Position numbers and translations under genes: made by a program. Below, in pieces: positions 34,886 to 46,210 of a stretch of 64,000 nt of DNA. The stretch comes from Myrica gale. Taxonomy: Eukaryota; Streptophyta; Magnoliopsida; Fagales; Myricaceae. The number at the start of each line of letters is the position of its first letter. The first letter of the stretch is position 1. Below the pieces are notes generated by a model. It saw only the letters and a program-made list of their open reading frames with translations, had not been told where the DNA came from and did not search any database. The stretch lies in NCBI GenBank assembly GCA_963930655.1, contig OZ005607.1:11920874-11984873 (forward strand). Reading direction: 5' to 3'.

Positions 34886-36646
34886 TACTATCATTTGATT
34901 TCTTTTCTTTTTTTTTATGAATAAACTACTAATATTATTAAAGAAAGAAAAAAAAGGAAAAAGAGAGAACTGTAGAAAGTCTGTACTAAACTCACTCAAA
35001 GCATATAAAGAAAAAAGCTAACAAAGTCCAACAAATCTAAAAAAGGCCCCCATCACAGCATTTGCCCAAAGATAAGTGGAAAGTAAAAAAAAAAGTCTTG
35101 CAACTGAGACGAAGAACTAGCAGAATCATCAAAACATCGTCGATTGTGTTCCCTCCACAAGCACCACCAAAGATATAAAAAAAATCATCTTCCAAACCAC
35201 ATTAGCCAAAGGATCCTCAAAAATCCTACTCCAACATGCCAACACAGCCCCCACCCTACGAGGCATAACCCACGGAATCTAAAAGATACGGAGGACAAAT
35301 GCCCACAATCCTCTCGCAACCGAGCAATGGAGCAAATGATCAACGGATTCTGCATCACCACGACACAAATAACACCAATCAAGTATACAAAGACCCCTGC
35401 GGCGTAAATTATCAATCGTCAAAATCCTGCAATGCACCGCCTCCCACACAAAAAATGCAACTCGCGTGGGGACTTTAGACCTCCACACCCCATGCCACGG
35501 GAACAGAGCCGATCTAACACCACAAAGAAAGGCATAAAAAGATTTGACTGTGAAACCACCATCTTTAGAACCCAACCAAACCATCTTATCAGAAAATCCC
35601 TCTCCTAACCACAGATGCATAAACAGTGCTGAAAAAAGACGAAAATTCTTCCAATTCCCAATCATTAGCACATCTTGTAAACTGAACATTCCACACCATA
35701 CTGAGAGATCCAACTTCCAAACAATCAACCACCTGAGCAAGAGGAAACTGAGATAAAGAAAAAACAGTGGGGAAAGAAATACAAAGGGGTCTATCCCCAC
35801 ACCACCGATCATGCCAAAAGCTAATATTTTGACCATATCCCACCACATAACGAGTATGCTCAGAAAAAACATCCACCCCTTAGAAATATGTTTCCACAAG
35901 GCGACACCATATGAGCCACGCACTTTCCTCGTACACCACCCACCACCCGGAACGCTATATTTTGCCACAATAATCCTCCGCCAAAAACTATCCCTCTCAT
36001 GAGCAAACCTCCATAACCATTTACCCAACAATAATCCTCCGACTTCTGCCTTGGCGAGCAACACACATCAACCCGTGAACTGCGAATCTCTTCCTTTCCC
36101 TCCGCCGTCCTCTCCGGCAAGCCAGACTTCGCCATATCTGCAAAGGACACCCCTTGTTTGACCGGAGCAGCCACAAACCCCATTTTCTTACGAGTAAGCT
36201 CACCTATGGCCGAAATTATCTCTTCACAAGCTAGGGCAAAGGATTGCCACCCAGTGTTCAACTCCCCCTCCGGAATCATCACAGCCCCACGTCGACGTCT
36301 CTCCCCAAATTCAACAAGAGCAACGTATCTACCGTTCCTATTCGAACATAACTGGGATAAAAAGGCATGCGAGGATTCGTTGAATTTCTCTGAAAAATCT
36401 CTAGCATCTTTTGTCTGCGCCATTTTTCCAAACAGATTTGCCAACCAAACCACCTCATATCTCCCAAAGCGAATGGTACTCTGAGATCGCCTATTGTGTT
36501 CTGTTAACGTGACGATGCCAGACATACTTACTGATAACTGAAAAGACTTAGCTTCAATCACCAAGCTACGAACGAACGTCATTTCCTTCCTTTGATCCAA
36601 AATTTTGGAAGCCTTGTTGCATCATAATTACTATCATTTGATTTCT
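34886..36646 (-). mobile_element. Internally deleted LINE (ORF1 joined to ORF2 end) with 18-bp target duplication
   Basis: Perfect 18-bp repeats TACTATCATTTGATTTCT at 34886-34903 and 36629-36646 bound a 1725-bp minus-strand insert with a poly(A) end (T run near 34910). Read on the minus strand, 36600 to about 36080 is an ORF1-like protein (the DUF4283-type N-terminal segment of plant LINE ORF1). Then at about 36065 the sequence jumps to the ORF2 C-terminal region ([11 protein letters not shown]), ending in the zinc-binding domain ([24 protein letters not shown]) at about 35300. Endonuclease and RT are gone, so the copy was mobilised in trans or deleted during integration. It sits about 270 bp past the PDI stop codon, in opposite orientation. 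Confidence 0.85.
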
Positions 36647-36868
36647 CGGGATGAGGATTTTGTTTTTTGGTTTCTCTTGGGATGAGGATGTATGGTTGAA
36701 AGGAAGGTGAAGGGAAAGGGTAGAGGGTATAAGGGATCGGGAGCAAAGGGGGAGTTGTCACTGCGTTGCAAATTTTTTTTGGGAAACTTTGTAGTATGTT
36801 TGTGTGTTCTTGTTTTTCTTCTCTTTAATAAGATTAACTTATTTATCAAAAAAAAAGTTATAGATAAA
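36647..36868 (+). mobile_element. Short 3' end of a LINE
   Basis: A GA/GT-rich stretch ends in CTCTTTAATAAGATTAAC and a poly(A) at 36848-36857. Style and tail match the other LINE 3' ends here. No target duplication or coding domain was found. Confidence 0.5.
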
Positions 36869-37305
36869 AATTCAATTAGATTTTATTTTTTAATTTGTTT
36901 TATTACTGGCTTCCTTTAAGTTTTGTAAGGGCAATTAAAAGGGTTAAACTAAAGAAAATTGCTTTGATATTTAATAGTTATCGGATTCTCTTTAATAGTT
37001 ATATATACAATATAGAGTTATACATTTAACTGAAACAATTAAAAGGGTTAAACTAAAGAAAATTGCTTTGATATTATGTTAAATAAAATTAGGATCGTCT
37101 TCAATTTGTTACTTGAGTTGAATGACCTAATTCCAAGAGAAATAGACATAATATATATTTAATGTAGGTCATAGCTTATATTGATCGGGTACTTTAGACA
37201 TGAAACATTCAATGTTATTGGGTTTATATGTTGTTTCTATGTATCTTTAAGTCGGATGATTCAATTTAATCATTAAATTAGAGAGTATCTCAATCTTATA
37301 AATTA

Positions 37306-40066
37306 TGTCACGCCCCGAACGCTAGCCCGAAGGGGTTAATGACAGCCGCGAACATCCACTCAATGAATGTTCCAGCGTTTTCTCTTATTCTTGCAGGGAA
37401 ATTTTTTTTTTTATATACACATACAACTGAGAGAGACGGCCAAAGAGATTTACCATAAACTTCAACTTACACAAGACGACTTCCTCGTAATAGGGTAAGC
37501 GTCTTAATTACAACGCATGGCTGCCTCAATATGATATCAAGCGCTCTTAGTGCTTCATATGAACTCTCCAACCCCTGCTTCGGTTTACAACGATTAGGAT
37601 ACTTGACATCTAAACTTACTACGTCAAGTAATCTTCAGCACTCCTGTCGCCTAGAACATCTGGAATGATACGGTTTAAACATTTCGTGAGTCAAAAGACT
37701 CAGTAAGGAGTTATAGTTAAAACATGGACTTGAAAATCATGGTTTGGAAAGATGAACTTGAAATCGTGAGTTTGGAAATATGAACTTGAAATCGTGAGTT
37801 TGAAACCATGAACTTGTACTTGAACTCATAATCATGAACTTGAAATCATAAGCATGCACTTGAACTTGAAATAAGCATGAACTTGAATTTGAAATAATAA
37901 GCATGTAAACATAATGTAATTCATGCATGATCATGAATTTTGATGCACGTGTATGCCTCATGATTGCATATGCACATGCACTTGCTCTTGAAAACAACAC
38001 TTGCACTTGTAAAGCTCTTGCTTTTGGAAAATCATTTCAATTCTTATCTTGTGGGCTACTTGCTCTCCATTTACCCCTCACATCAGGGTTGTGCATTCTC
38101 GTTGGAACTGTCCCCTATTTCCCTTGGGGTCATTACATTTGGTCGAGCTAGCACACCTTCTCGCATTCGTCCTTCAGTGGCTAGACACGACCCTTGGAGG
38201 TCCACACCTTCTTGCAAGCATCCTTCAGTGTGGTTGCACATACCTCAAGAGCTACCCATCCTTCTTGCAAGCATCCTTCGGTATGGGTGCCCTAGGTGAC
38301 ATCCACCCTTCACGTAAACGTCCTTCAGTATGGATGCACCTTCTTAACTGGTACGGTACTTTAGCTCATTAACTTAACTTGTCATAAAGTAGCATAAAAT
38401 GGTACTTTCATTTGCATAAAATTTCTCTTTATTTCTCATGAGAAAAATGAATGCAAATGCTCATGGTGTGCTCATGTCATGCTTGATGATGAGAAATCTT
38501 AAATTCTTCTCATGCTTTCGTTTGCACAAAACTTTCTTTTTCATGCAAATGCTTGTGTCATGTGGTAATAAATCACGAGTATTCATGCTGTGCATCATTC
38601 CAGTTTTTCAAAAAGCGTAAGTTTCCACTTACAATTTTCACTTACAGACGTAAGTTCCACTTACCTTCGTTTGCTTGAGCGTTGAGCGTCACTTTACCTA
38701 CAATCGAGTCATACTAGTGTTATTCGATGGTTCACTAGCGAGCGAATAGTCAATCAATTACTCGCACTTCATCATACAAAATCATCCATATTCTTGATCA
38801 TCATACATATCACCCATTTTCTTGATTTCTATTTGGTGATCTTACAACACCAGGTATTTTATTAAGTGAAAAACCTAGTAGGGTTTCCTAATAGGTCAAT
38901 AGGGAACTAGAAATATAGGAGAAATTTCTTGAAATTCGGAAGAAACCGCTCGAGCGCTGGTCAGGCGAAAAGTCTCTGTAAGAGACTTTCGCTCGAGCGC
39001 TTGCAGGAGAAACTCTTTGTATAAAATTTGCCCAGTTTCGCTCGAGCGCCAGTCGGGCGTACCTTGGGCAACAGTCAATTTTAGAGCACAACTTATGCTA
39101 TACACCTCCAAAATCCACGGAATTTGTCTCAAAATACTCTCCTTTCACACCCTCATTCTCAAGACTTCAATTTTTCTCACATCCCAACTCAATCTCTTAG
39201 CTAAAACATGAGTTCATCTCATAAATTCAAGTTATTGCATTTCTCCCTCCTCTCTTGGTCTTTTTATCAAACACCTAGAGTTCATACTTGATTTTTCTTG
39301 GGTGCTATTTACCAGATTTGGCCACATTCTCCATGGTTTCATATACAATCCATACTACTCTTTAAAGCTTGCTAGATCTACATTTTCTTCAAAGAACACA
39401 AGAACACAACATATAAACAAGGAGAAAACCAAAAACCAATAAACTTCACAACCAACAACCATCAAAAGAAAAGAGAAAATGTGTGAAAATGGGTATGGCT
39501 TGGCCGGCCAAAACCACTCACCTAATTCTCTCTCTCTTTCTTTTCTTCTTCTCCCCTTCTTCTTCTTCTTTCTTCTTCTCCTTCTTCTTTCTTCTTCTCC
39601 TTCTCTTGTTCGGGTGGGTGCTAGGGCAAAATGACTTGTGCGGTTTGGGGGGGGGGTGTCTTATGCGTAGGACTTGGGGGAAGGGAAAAGGAAAAACTGC
39701 CCTTCCCCCTTCTGTCCCTCATTCTCCTCCATTTCACCTTTCTTTTCCTTTTCCGCCCCTCACGAAAATGTATTTTCTTTTTCTGCCACTCCACAAAATT
39801 AACTCTAATATGTCTCTTCATTTATTCCAAGGACTCACATATTTCCAAGGCTAAAACCCCTAATTAAAATCTTCCAAAATACTGCAAACAATATAACCTT
39901 TAAATCATAGCTTAAAACGCATAAAAAAATGTTAGGGGAAAAATTTCACCTAGACATGATTTTAGATTAATCTCCCTATACATGCCTTCCTCAATAATTA
40001 GAGTAATACACACTTAGGGAGTCATAATTCTTTTACCAAAGAAAGAAATAAAGTTGGGGTCTCACA
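37306..40066 (-). mobile_element. Solo LTR-like element, 2.76 kb, same family as 4421-9692
   Basis: On the plus strand it begins TGTCACGCCCCGAACGC and ends GGGGTCTCACA, the inverse of the 4421-9692 ends, so it lies in minus orientation. The 5-bp duplication AATTA flanks it (37301-37305 and 40067-40071). The paralogous site in copy B (about 41540) lacks it. It contains the shared CTTTTGACTCACG block (near 37690), the short-repeat block (38150-38345) and a TCGA-palindrome array (38945-39060). No pol sequence. A CT-rich tract and poly-G lie near 39540-39655; short frames there are low complexity. Confidence 0.78.
38945..39060. repeat. CGCTCGAGCG palindrome array in the LTR
   Basis: CGCTCGAGCG-type palindromes at about 38947, 38988 and 39039, each followed within 10 bp by a CAGGCG or AGTCGGGCG phrase. 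They lie about 1.64 kb from the CACGCCCC end, the same distance as the related array at 54505-54690. Confidence 0.8.
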
Positions 40067-42373
40067 AATTATAAATAATTTAGAATATCCAACCTGATAA
40101 AAATCGGTGAATTTAATTATTTAATTATATATTTTTTAAGATAATGACAGCAAATACAAACTAACTTTTTCCTTTCGAAAGGACCATATGCAAGCTAAAC
40201 GGCAATATAGGGTTAACTAATGTAAAGCAGTCTCTTCCATCCAAAAGCCATATACTTTTTTTTTTTTGCTGAATTTATATTGGATGCTTTATTTTTATTC
40301 TTATTTTGTGCCTTTTAAAACAAAATATAGCGTCTGAAGAGATAAGGTAGTTCGGGCAAAAATGATTTCTTTAGAGGCAATGTCATAATTTACCCCTTAA
40401 TTCTGGAGAAAAATCAATCTCGCCCGCTAATTATGAAAACAACGAGATTAAGGATGTAGCATCACGATATTAAAGGATAATAGTCTTTATCATAGTTAAA
40501 TGGACAATATTGATTTTACCCCATAAATATAAATAGTACGCAAACTATGCCATTACCCCCCTTTTTTTTATTTAGTCAAGCTCTTGTTAATCGCATTCAT
40601 GCTTCATTACATATCCGATGATATCGTTCCAACGGCAAAAATGAATAAGAATAAAATAAGTTTTAGTAATTCCTTATTTTCAGTGGACAGGTAGGAGGAA
40701 TATCTTTAAATTAAATTAATTAGCTTCTAATAGGACTCCATTGAAACCATATTAATTGGGCCCCCAGTCCGGACTCTGGTAATATCGCGCTGTGAAATTC
40801 GGACGGGTCTATTTTTCTGACTTCCTGTAACACTGTTGAGCAAGGGGTCACAGTTGGCCTTTGGCGCACCCTATATACTCAAGCCAACTTCAGCTATGTA
40901 CTTTCAGTTTAGGATTTCACTTGGAAAAGTAACCGAAGTATCATTATTTAAATAAAGGGACCCCGCTCCATAATATGTAAAGTATATATATTACTGACAT
41001 GCATGTATATATATATATATGGGTGACATAATATGTATCGATGAATTGTGAGGAATTTTGTAATGATAATGTTAAATAATTGACTCGTCCAAAAAGCTTT
41101 CACTGATTGTAAGAGACTAAGAATTTAATTTAATTATTTAATCTATGTCCCTATCAGTGTGGGTCCGATTTTTTTTTTTTTTAAATATGGATCGAATTAA
41201 AACAATTAATAGTTATATATACTATACGTATAATATTTAATAAATATATAATTAGACATTTAATTAAACCAATCAAAAGGGTTAAACTAAAATTTTTTGC
41301 TTTGGTATTATGTTAAATTAATTTAGGACCGTCTTCAGTTTGTTACTTGAGTTGAATGGCCTAATTCTAAGATAAATAGACATAACATATATTTAGTGTA
41401 GCTAATAGCTGGTATTGATCCATACTTTAGACATGGAACATTCAATGTTACTGAGTATGCATGTTATTTTTATATATTTATAAAAGTGGATCATTCAATT
41501 TGGTTAGTTATAAATAAAAGAGAGTCTCAATCTTATAAATCATTAACAATCTTAAATATCTAACCTGATAAAAATCGGTGAATTTTAATTGTTTAATTTA
41601 ATATTTTCAATGGACAGCCAGGAGGAATATCTTTAAATTAAATTAATTAACTTCCAATAGGACTCCGATTGAAACCATATTAATTGGGCCGCCGAGCATG
41701 TGAGTCCGCGTACTGACTAATAAAACAGAAGACCCCAAGACCATTAAAATTGCTCCCGACTCTGATAAATTGATAATCGCGCCGTGAAATCCGGACGGGT
41801 CAATTTTTTTTTAATAAATACATTTGTTTTTTCCATAAATTATTAAGAGTTCAAAATTATCAATTTTGATAAATTGTATCCTCTAACTATTAATTATTGA
41901 TACTTTGCATAATTTATAAAAAAATTAAAATTAAAATAATAATAATGTCCTTAACCTACTATGCATATACTGAATATATTATTGTCGAATCAAAGTGTCT
42001 AATTTTAATAATTAAAGAGTGTAATATGTCAAAATGTATAGTTTATGGTGTAAAGTGACTAAAATTGAAAGTTAAATTGTGCAGTATGTTAAAGTTCATA
42101 GTTTAAGATTCAGCGTGTCAAAGATCGAATAATTAACCGATGAAAAGTACATTTATTTATTTATTTATTTTTACTCAACTAAAGGAGGGAGGTAGCTATC
42201 ACAGTATCAGCCTGACAATTCTCTATGAAAACTAATTAGTAGAGGATGGTATAACTGAGTATAACAGTAATACAGCTGGCGTCTAATTTTTCTAACTTGC
42301 TAGTTGCTATAGATGTCTGTTGAGCAAGGGTCACAGTTGGCCTTTGGCGTACCGTTTATACTTGAGTCAACGT

Positions 42374-43310
42374 TCGCCCGGAAAAAGAAAATTGGGCTGC
42401 CCGATCATATTTGGCAAGGGGGCATTTCTCTTATACTCTATAGTGTAATTTTCTATGTACACCTCCACTCACATACTCAAGCTACAAATTAATATCCAAA
42501 TCTTTCATGCAGCGGGGAAAGTCAAGATGTTATTTTTAAGGGGCCAAATTCTACTATGATAGTTTTGAAGGGGTCAATGTAAAAAAAAAAAAAAAATAAA
42601 GTCTAAATTTAATTATTATTTTCTTAATTTTTGTGGGGCCATGGCTTCGCCCCTGTTTTCATAGACCAGCCGTCTCTTTGCCTATTTGTGTGATATGTAT
42701 CTTCTCATGTATCTGATCCTTCTCTTTCAGATTTCTTGTTAACAGAATTTTGCTGAAAGAGAAAAAATTCTTTATAAATTTCGTAACCGTCCGAACCATA
42801 AAGCCTTAATAACACCTATGAACGCTCCATAAAAAATAATCAATGGAGCATTTGAATATTTTATATAAAATTTAATAATTTTCAAATAATTTTAAATATT
42901 TTATATTACAATTTATTTAAAATGCCTAATAATTTATATGTCCTTGGCTCCATTTGGATTGAGCCAGCCCTGAATGAACCCGATGGGTTAGTCGACGGAT
43001 CAATTCTCCATTACCACAAGAATATATTACTGAAAATTTGCAAGAAGATTACTTCTAAACTACCATTTCCTTTTACAATGTGCCCTTAGCTAGGATGTGA
43101 TTTTCAAGTTTTTTCAATCTATTTTGCTTGTTAATATTACTTGAGGGAACAAATTGCAAAATTTGTTAATTTAATGAATCAATTACCAACAATGAAAATC
43201 AGGAGCCTACAATGTGAGGTAGAGATTTAAAGGGAGATAATGAATTATATGGTTTATGTTTCTTTGAGGTGTTTAAAACGGTTTTCTTTAATCTTAGAAT
43301 AAATTTATAT
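42374..43310. other. AT-rich intergenic DNA
   Basis: No gene, repeat end or RNA gene recognised. Confidence 0.3.
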
Positions 43311-43571
43311 TTAATGTCAAAATGAAGACATTGCACCCATATGATTTGGAAGTTTTATGTTTTGCACCCACCGTCAAATTTTCTATTATTTTCGACGGAA
43401 TAAAAGAGGGCGAAATGGGAAAAAAATTGTTTTTACACTTTGCACAACAAAAAATAAAGGGAAAATTGGGAGAAAAATGGGGTGAAACAGTCCAAAATAA
43501 CATGAAAATTGACGGTGAGGTGCAAAACGTAAAATGTCCAAACTATATGGGTGCAATGACTTAAAATTAAT
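43311..43571. mobile_element. Foldback MITE, about 260 bp
   Basis: Arms ATTGCACCCATATGATTTGG (about 43330) and, inverted, CATTGCACCCATATAGTTTG; inner arms TTTTGCACCCACCGTCAA and, inverted, TTTTGCACCTCACCGTCAA. It can form a long hairpin. The following 43580-43640 holds GCAAAGTGTAATTATCCC, a phrase also found at 56500-56530 near another foldback element. Confidence 0.7.
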
Positions 43572-43844
43572 ATATCGGGATGCAAAGTGTAAATGCCATG
43601 AAACCAAAAGTGCAAAGTGTAATTATCCCATGATTTTTTATATTTATTTAGAGTGAAAAATAATAATTTAATGGAGATGATATAATTTTGAAGAATTATT
43701 TTATAAGGGTGAAAATTTTGAGAGTGTAAATTATTGCTCTCAAACATCTCCTCCATCTATACTTTGTTATCATCCAAATATATTGGATAATTGTTAGAGG
43801 ACTGAAGTGCAATTATAGGCATAAATCCTGTCTCTTTCCCGTCG

Positions 43845-43902
43845 TATATATACAGCTGACACGACACTCCCTTACACCCGACTTTAGAGTTGTTGTATAA
43901 AA
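43845..43902 (+). promoter_or_regulatory. Candidate TATA boxes of the arabinogalactan-like gene
   Basis: TATATATA at 43845-43852 and TATAAAA at 43896-43902 are followed by a pyrimidine-rich, leader-like stretch up to about 44055. No gene starts between here and the Pack-MULE, and the next intact gene on this strand is at 46589. The original core promoter of that gene may therefore lie here, separated by the later insertion. Confidence 0.35.
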
Positions 43903-44375
43903 CCGACCTTTACTCGAACGCTACTCTCCCTCACTCTTCTTTGCTCTTTTTCACGGTGTTCACTTTCGTTCCCGTCAATTTAGGTCAATTTTTCCTTTTC
44001 TCTCAACCCAAGGTCATATATCCTCCTCTCAACCAGTCTTTTACTTCCTCGTATCGAACAGTCTTTTTTTTTTTTTTATTTACTTTGCACTCCTAAACTT
44101 TTGGGTCATTTCTAAATTGCACCCACTTTTATTGATTTCGTTAGATTAATACCTCAAAGTATCACTTTACCTTAATTTCCACCCTCCAGTTCACAGTGCC
44201 GTAACTTCTCACGGTAACGAAGAACGTGCCATGCACGTGACTACTTAAAGATCATACATCCCGTTTTACCCTACCTTTAACGAATTATAGACGTTGCACA
44301 TTCCCCCGACATTTCTCTCCAAAACCAGTATTTAATGGCCTCTGCATCGTAGAACACAATTTTTCTCGTAGAGCC

Positions 44376-44700
44376 TACCTCGGTGGAAAAAGATTATGAG
44401 CGCCACCTCCACGTCGCACAGAACTGCGAGCTCGCGAGCCTTCTTGAACAGACCGCCCTTGCTCTTCGAGACCGCCCTTGCTCCTTTGTTTTTCTCTCGG
44501 TAGCAGCAGGAGCATCTATTTCACAGTCGAGTCTGTACTAAGAGGAGATGACCACCTGGGCAGCGATACAAATACTTGGGCGAAATTTCTCCGCGTGGCA
44601 AGCTACTTCCACGTGGCTTTCTTCCGTGCTTCACTCCAGGTGAACACAAGGCGGTACTTAGTAACTTTTTTAGTCTCCTGGTACATGTCTTGACTAAATC
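44376..44700 (+). pseudogene. Unidentified GC-rich fragment inside the Pack-MULE
   Basis: A codon-like GC-rich stretch with a frame including [20 protein letters not shown]. No family was recognised. It is broken by frame changes within 250 bp and is probably another captured exon piece. Confidence 0.35.
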
Positions 44701-44772
44701 AGGCCAGAAATTTGCCAAGGATCTTTAGGTTTTGTTAGCCTCCCGTGAACGAGTTAACAACTTGTTATGGTT

Positions 44773-45033
44773 TTATGATCCAATCCAGCTGTAGCCAGGT
44801 TGCTTCATCACTCCATTTCTCTGCATCAATTCCCTAACATTAGCCGACAGATTGATGGCAGGTTGGCTATCCTGCGGTAGAGTGTGTGACAACAATTTGG
44901 TAGCGTTAACGGTATCAGTAGCAGACCTTCCATTTGAGAGGGACAAGTCAGTTCCATTTGAAGTCTCGGTTGCAAGCTCTGACTGCATATCTTGTGCTGT
45001 ATCTTTCTTTGAAGAAGCCTGATCTCCCATCAA
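44773..45033 (-). pseudogene. Captured fragment ending like a PPR protein
   Basis: An 86-codon minus-strand frame ends with VRELMQRNGVMKQPGYSWI, the hallmark of the E region after the last repeat of pentatricopeptide proteins. The preceding 55 residues (Ser/Thr/Asn-rich) do not look like PPR repeats and may come from a second source gene. It lacks start, repeats and context. Confidence 0.55.
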
Positions 45034-45094
45034 TATACTTTTTGCTCGTGTTGCGAGTCTGTGGCAGAGAGAACATTGACGTCTAAGGTCCTGT

Positions 45095-45336
45095 ACTCCA
45101 TATTATAGCATTGAGCGACCAAGAGAAAGCATCTGGCTCAACCTCTTCCTCCTCATGCTCATCCTTCTCGTAGCCATCGCCGGTGCCATCGTCTACGTCC
45201 AGTACCGTCCACACTGCCCGTCTTTCCCCGTCACCAGCCTCAAACTCTCGTACCTCAACGTCACCTCCTCTTCGACCATCAACTCCAAGTTCAACCTGAA
45301 CATCACTGCGCAGCACCCAAACAAGAAGCTCGGTAC
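45095..45336 (+). pseudogene. Captured NHL (NDR1/HIN1-like, LEA_2) gene fragment
   Basis: The frame reads ERPRESIWLNLF, then a membrane segment LLVAIAGAIVYV, then YRPHCPSFPVTSLKLSYLN and NLNITAQHPNKKLG. This is the N-terminal membrane anchor and start of the LEA_2 domain of NDR1/HIN1-like defence proteins. It stops after NKKLG, about a third of the way into the family domain, and joins unrelated sequence. Confidence 0.75.
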
Positions 45337-45359
45337 AGGACGTAGTATTTTATCTAGAA

Positions 45360-45930
45360 GCTCAGAAAGTCCGAGACCAGACAATCTCCTCGAGCTCATG
45401 CGCTCATACTCAACACGTTTGAAGACCTAGAAGGACGTGCTCTCACATATACACACTCAGTGTCCCAAAATCTATACCATTGGTCCTCTCCACGAGCTCT
45501 TGAAAAACAAACATGGATCCAGAAAGAGCCCATTGCAATCGCAGTCTTCTAGCAGGCTCTTCGAAGTGGACAGGAGCTGCATGAAGTGGCTTGACTCTCA
45601 GCCATCCAAGTTCGTAATTTACGTGAGCTTTGGAAGCATTGCAACAATGACAGAGGACGAATTCACGGAGCTTCAGCATGGCCTGATTGCTGATAAGAAG
45701 CGATTCTTGTGGGTCATACGGCCGGAAATGGTGACCGGTGAACATGGCGGAGGAGGGAGAATGATCGTGTTACTGTGGAAAAGATGGTGAATGAGCTAAT
45801 GATGGAGAGGAGGGAGGAGATTATGAAATCAACGGTTGAGATGGCTAGGTTGGCAAGAAAAAGTGTCAGTGAAGGTGGGTCCTCATACTGCAATTTTGAT
45901 CGTTTGATCGAAGATAAAAAAGGCTGATGA
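45360..45930 (+). pseudogene. Captured UDP-glycosyltransferase fragment lacking the PSPG box
   Basis: Family 1 plant UGT sequence. A frameshifted piece near 45410 (NTFEDLEG-like) is followed by IHTQCPKIYTIGPLHELL, CMKWLDSQPSKFVIYVSFGS and FLWVIRPEMVTGE (45437-45745). It then jumps directly to the C-terminal helices (VEKMVNELM, SVSEGGSSYCNFDRLIED, to about 45925). The stretch between, including the PSPG UDP-sugar binding box, is missing. It cannot encode an active enzyme. Confidence 0.8.
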
Positions 45931-45964
45931 ACGAGGGTGGAAGAAAAGTATCTCCCATACTAGA

Positions 45965-46210
45965 CTAGACAAAGGCAGTGATGTTCACTGGGCAGAACAC
46001 GATGTCCTGTGGGTTGGAGCCTCTGTTCTAGAAGAAAATGCTGCGGAAGGTCCTATAGCCTCTGTTTACTCGTAGACGGTGTCCTGTGGGTTGGAGCCGA
46101 TGGTGGTGAAGTTGTTGTAGGTGCTGAACATTGTGGAGTTGACCAGGGAAGTGAGAATCGAGTTTACGTTGTTCTCGTATGGGGAACCCGGAGTGTACTT
46201 TAGTTGAGAG
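45965..46210 (-). pseudogene. Captured Gnk2/DUF26 cysteine-rich secreted protein fragment
   Basis: On the minus strand 46205-46070 reads YTPGSPYENNVNSIL, SLVNSTMFSTYNNFTT and SNPQDTVY, the conserved N-terminal part of the ginkbilobin-like (stress-antifungal) domain. A second short GSNPQD-like piece lies near 46010, suggesting a small internal duplication. The conserved cysteines are not included. Confidence 0.7.

Larger units (their letters stand above)
36991..42373 (+). repeat. Diverged tandem duplication, copy A interrupted by an LTR
   Basis: Copy A (36991-37305 plus 40072-40890) and copy B (41203-42373) share, in the same order, AAAAGGGTTAAACTAAA, CGTCTTCA(A/G)TTTGTTACTT, AACCTGATAAAAATCGGTGA, AGGAGGAATATCTTTAAATT and CACAGTTGGCCTTTGGCG. 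Copy A carries the solo LTR 37306-40066 and about 540 bp (40140-40680) missing from B. Copy B carries about 480 AT-rich bp (about 41807-42285) missing from A. No coding sequence. Both copies end in a promoter-like block with CTATATACT or TTTATACTT. A shorter 40-bp direct repeat lies at about 36931 and 37037. Confidence 0.8.

Noticed and set aside
39483..39867. Frames of 78-123 residues in the 37306 LTR
   Set aside because: CT-rich and G-run low-complexity sequence within an LTR; no start context or domain.
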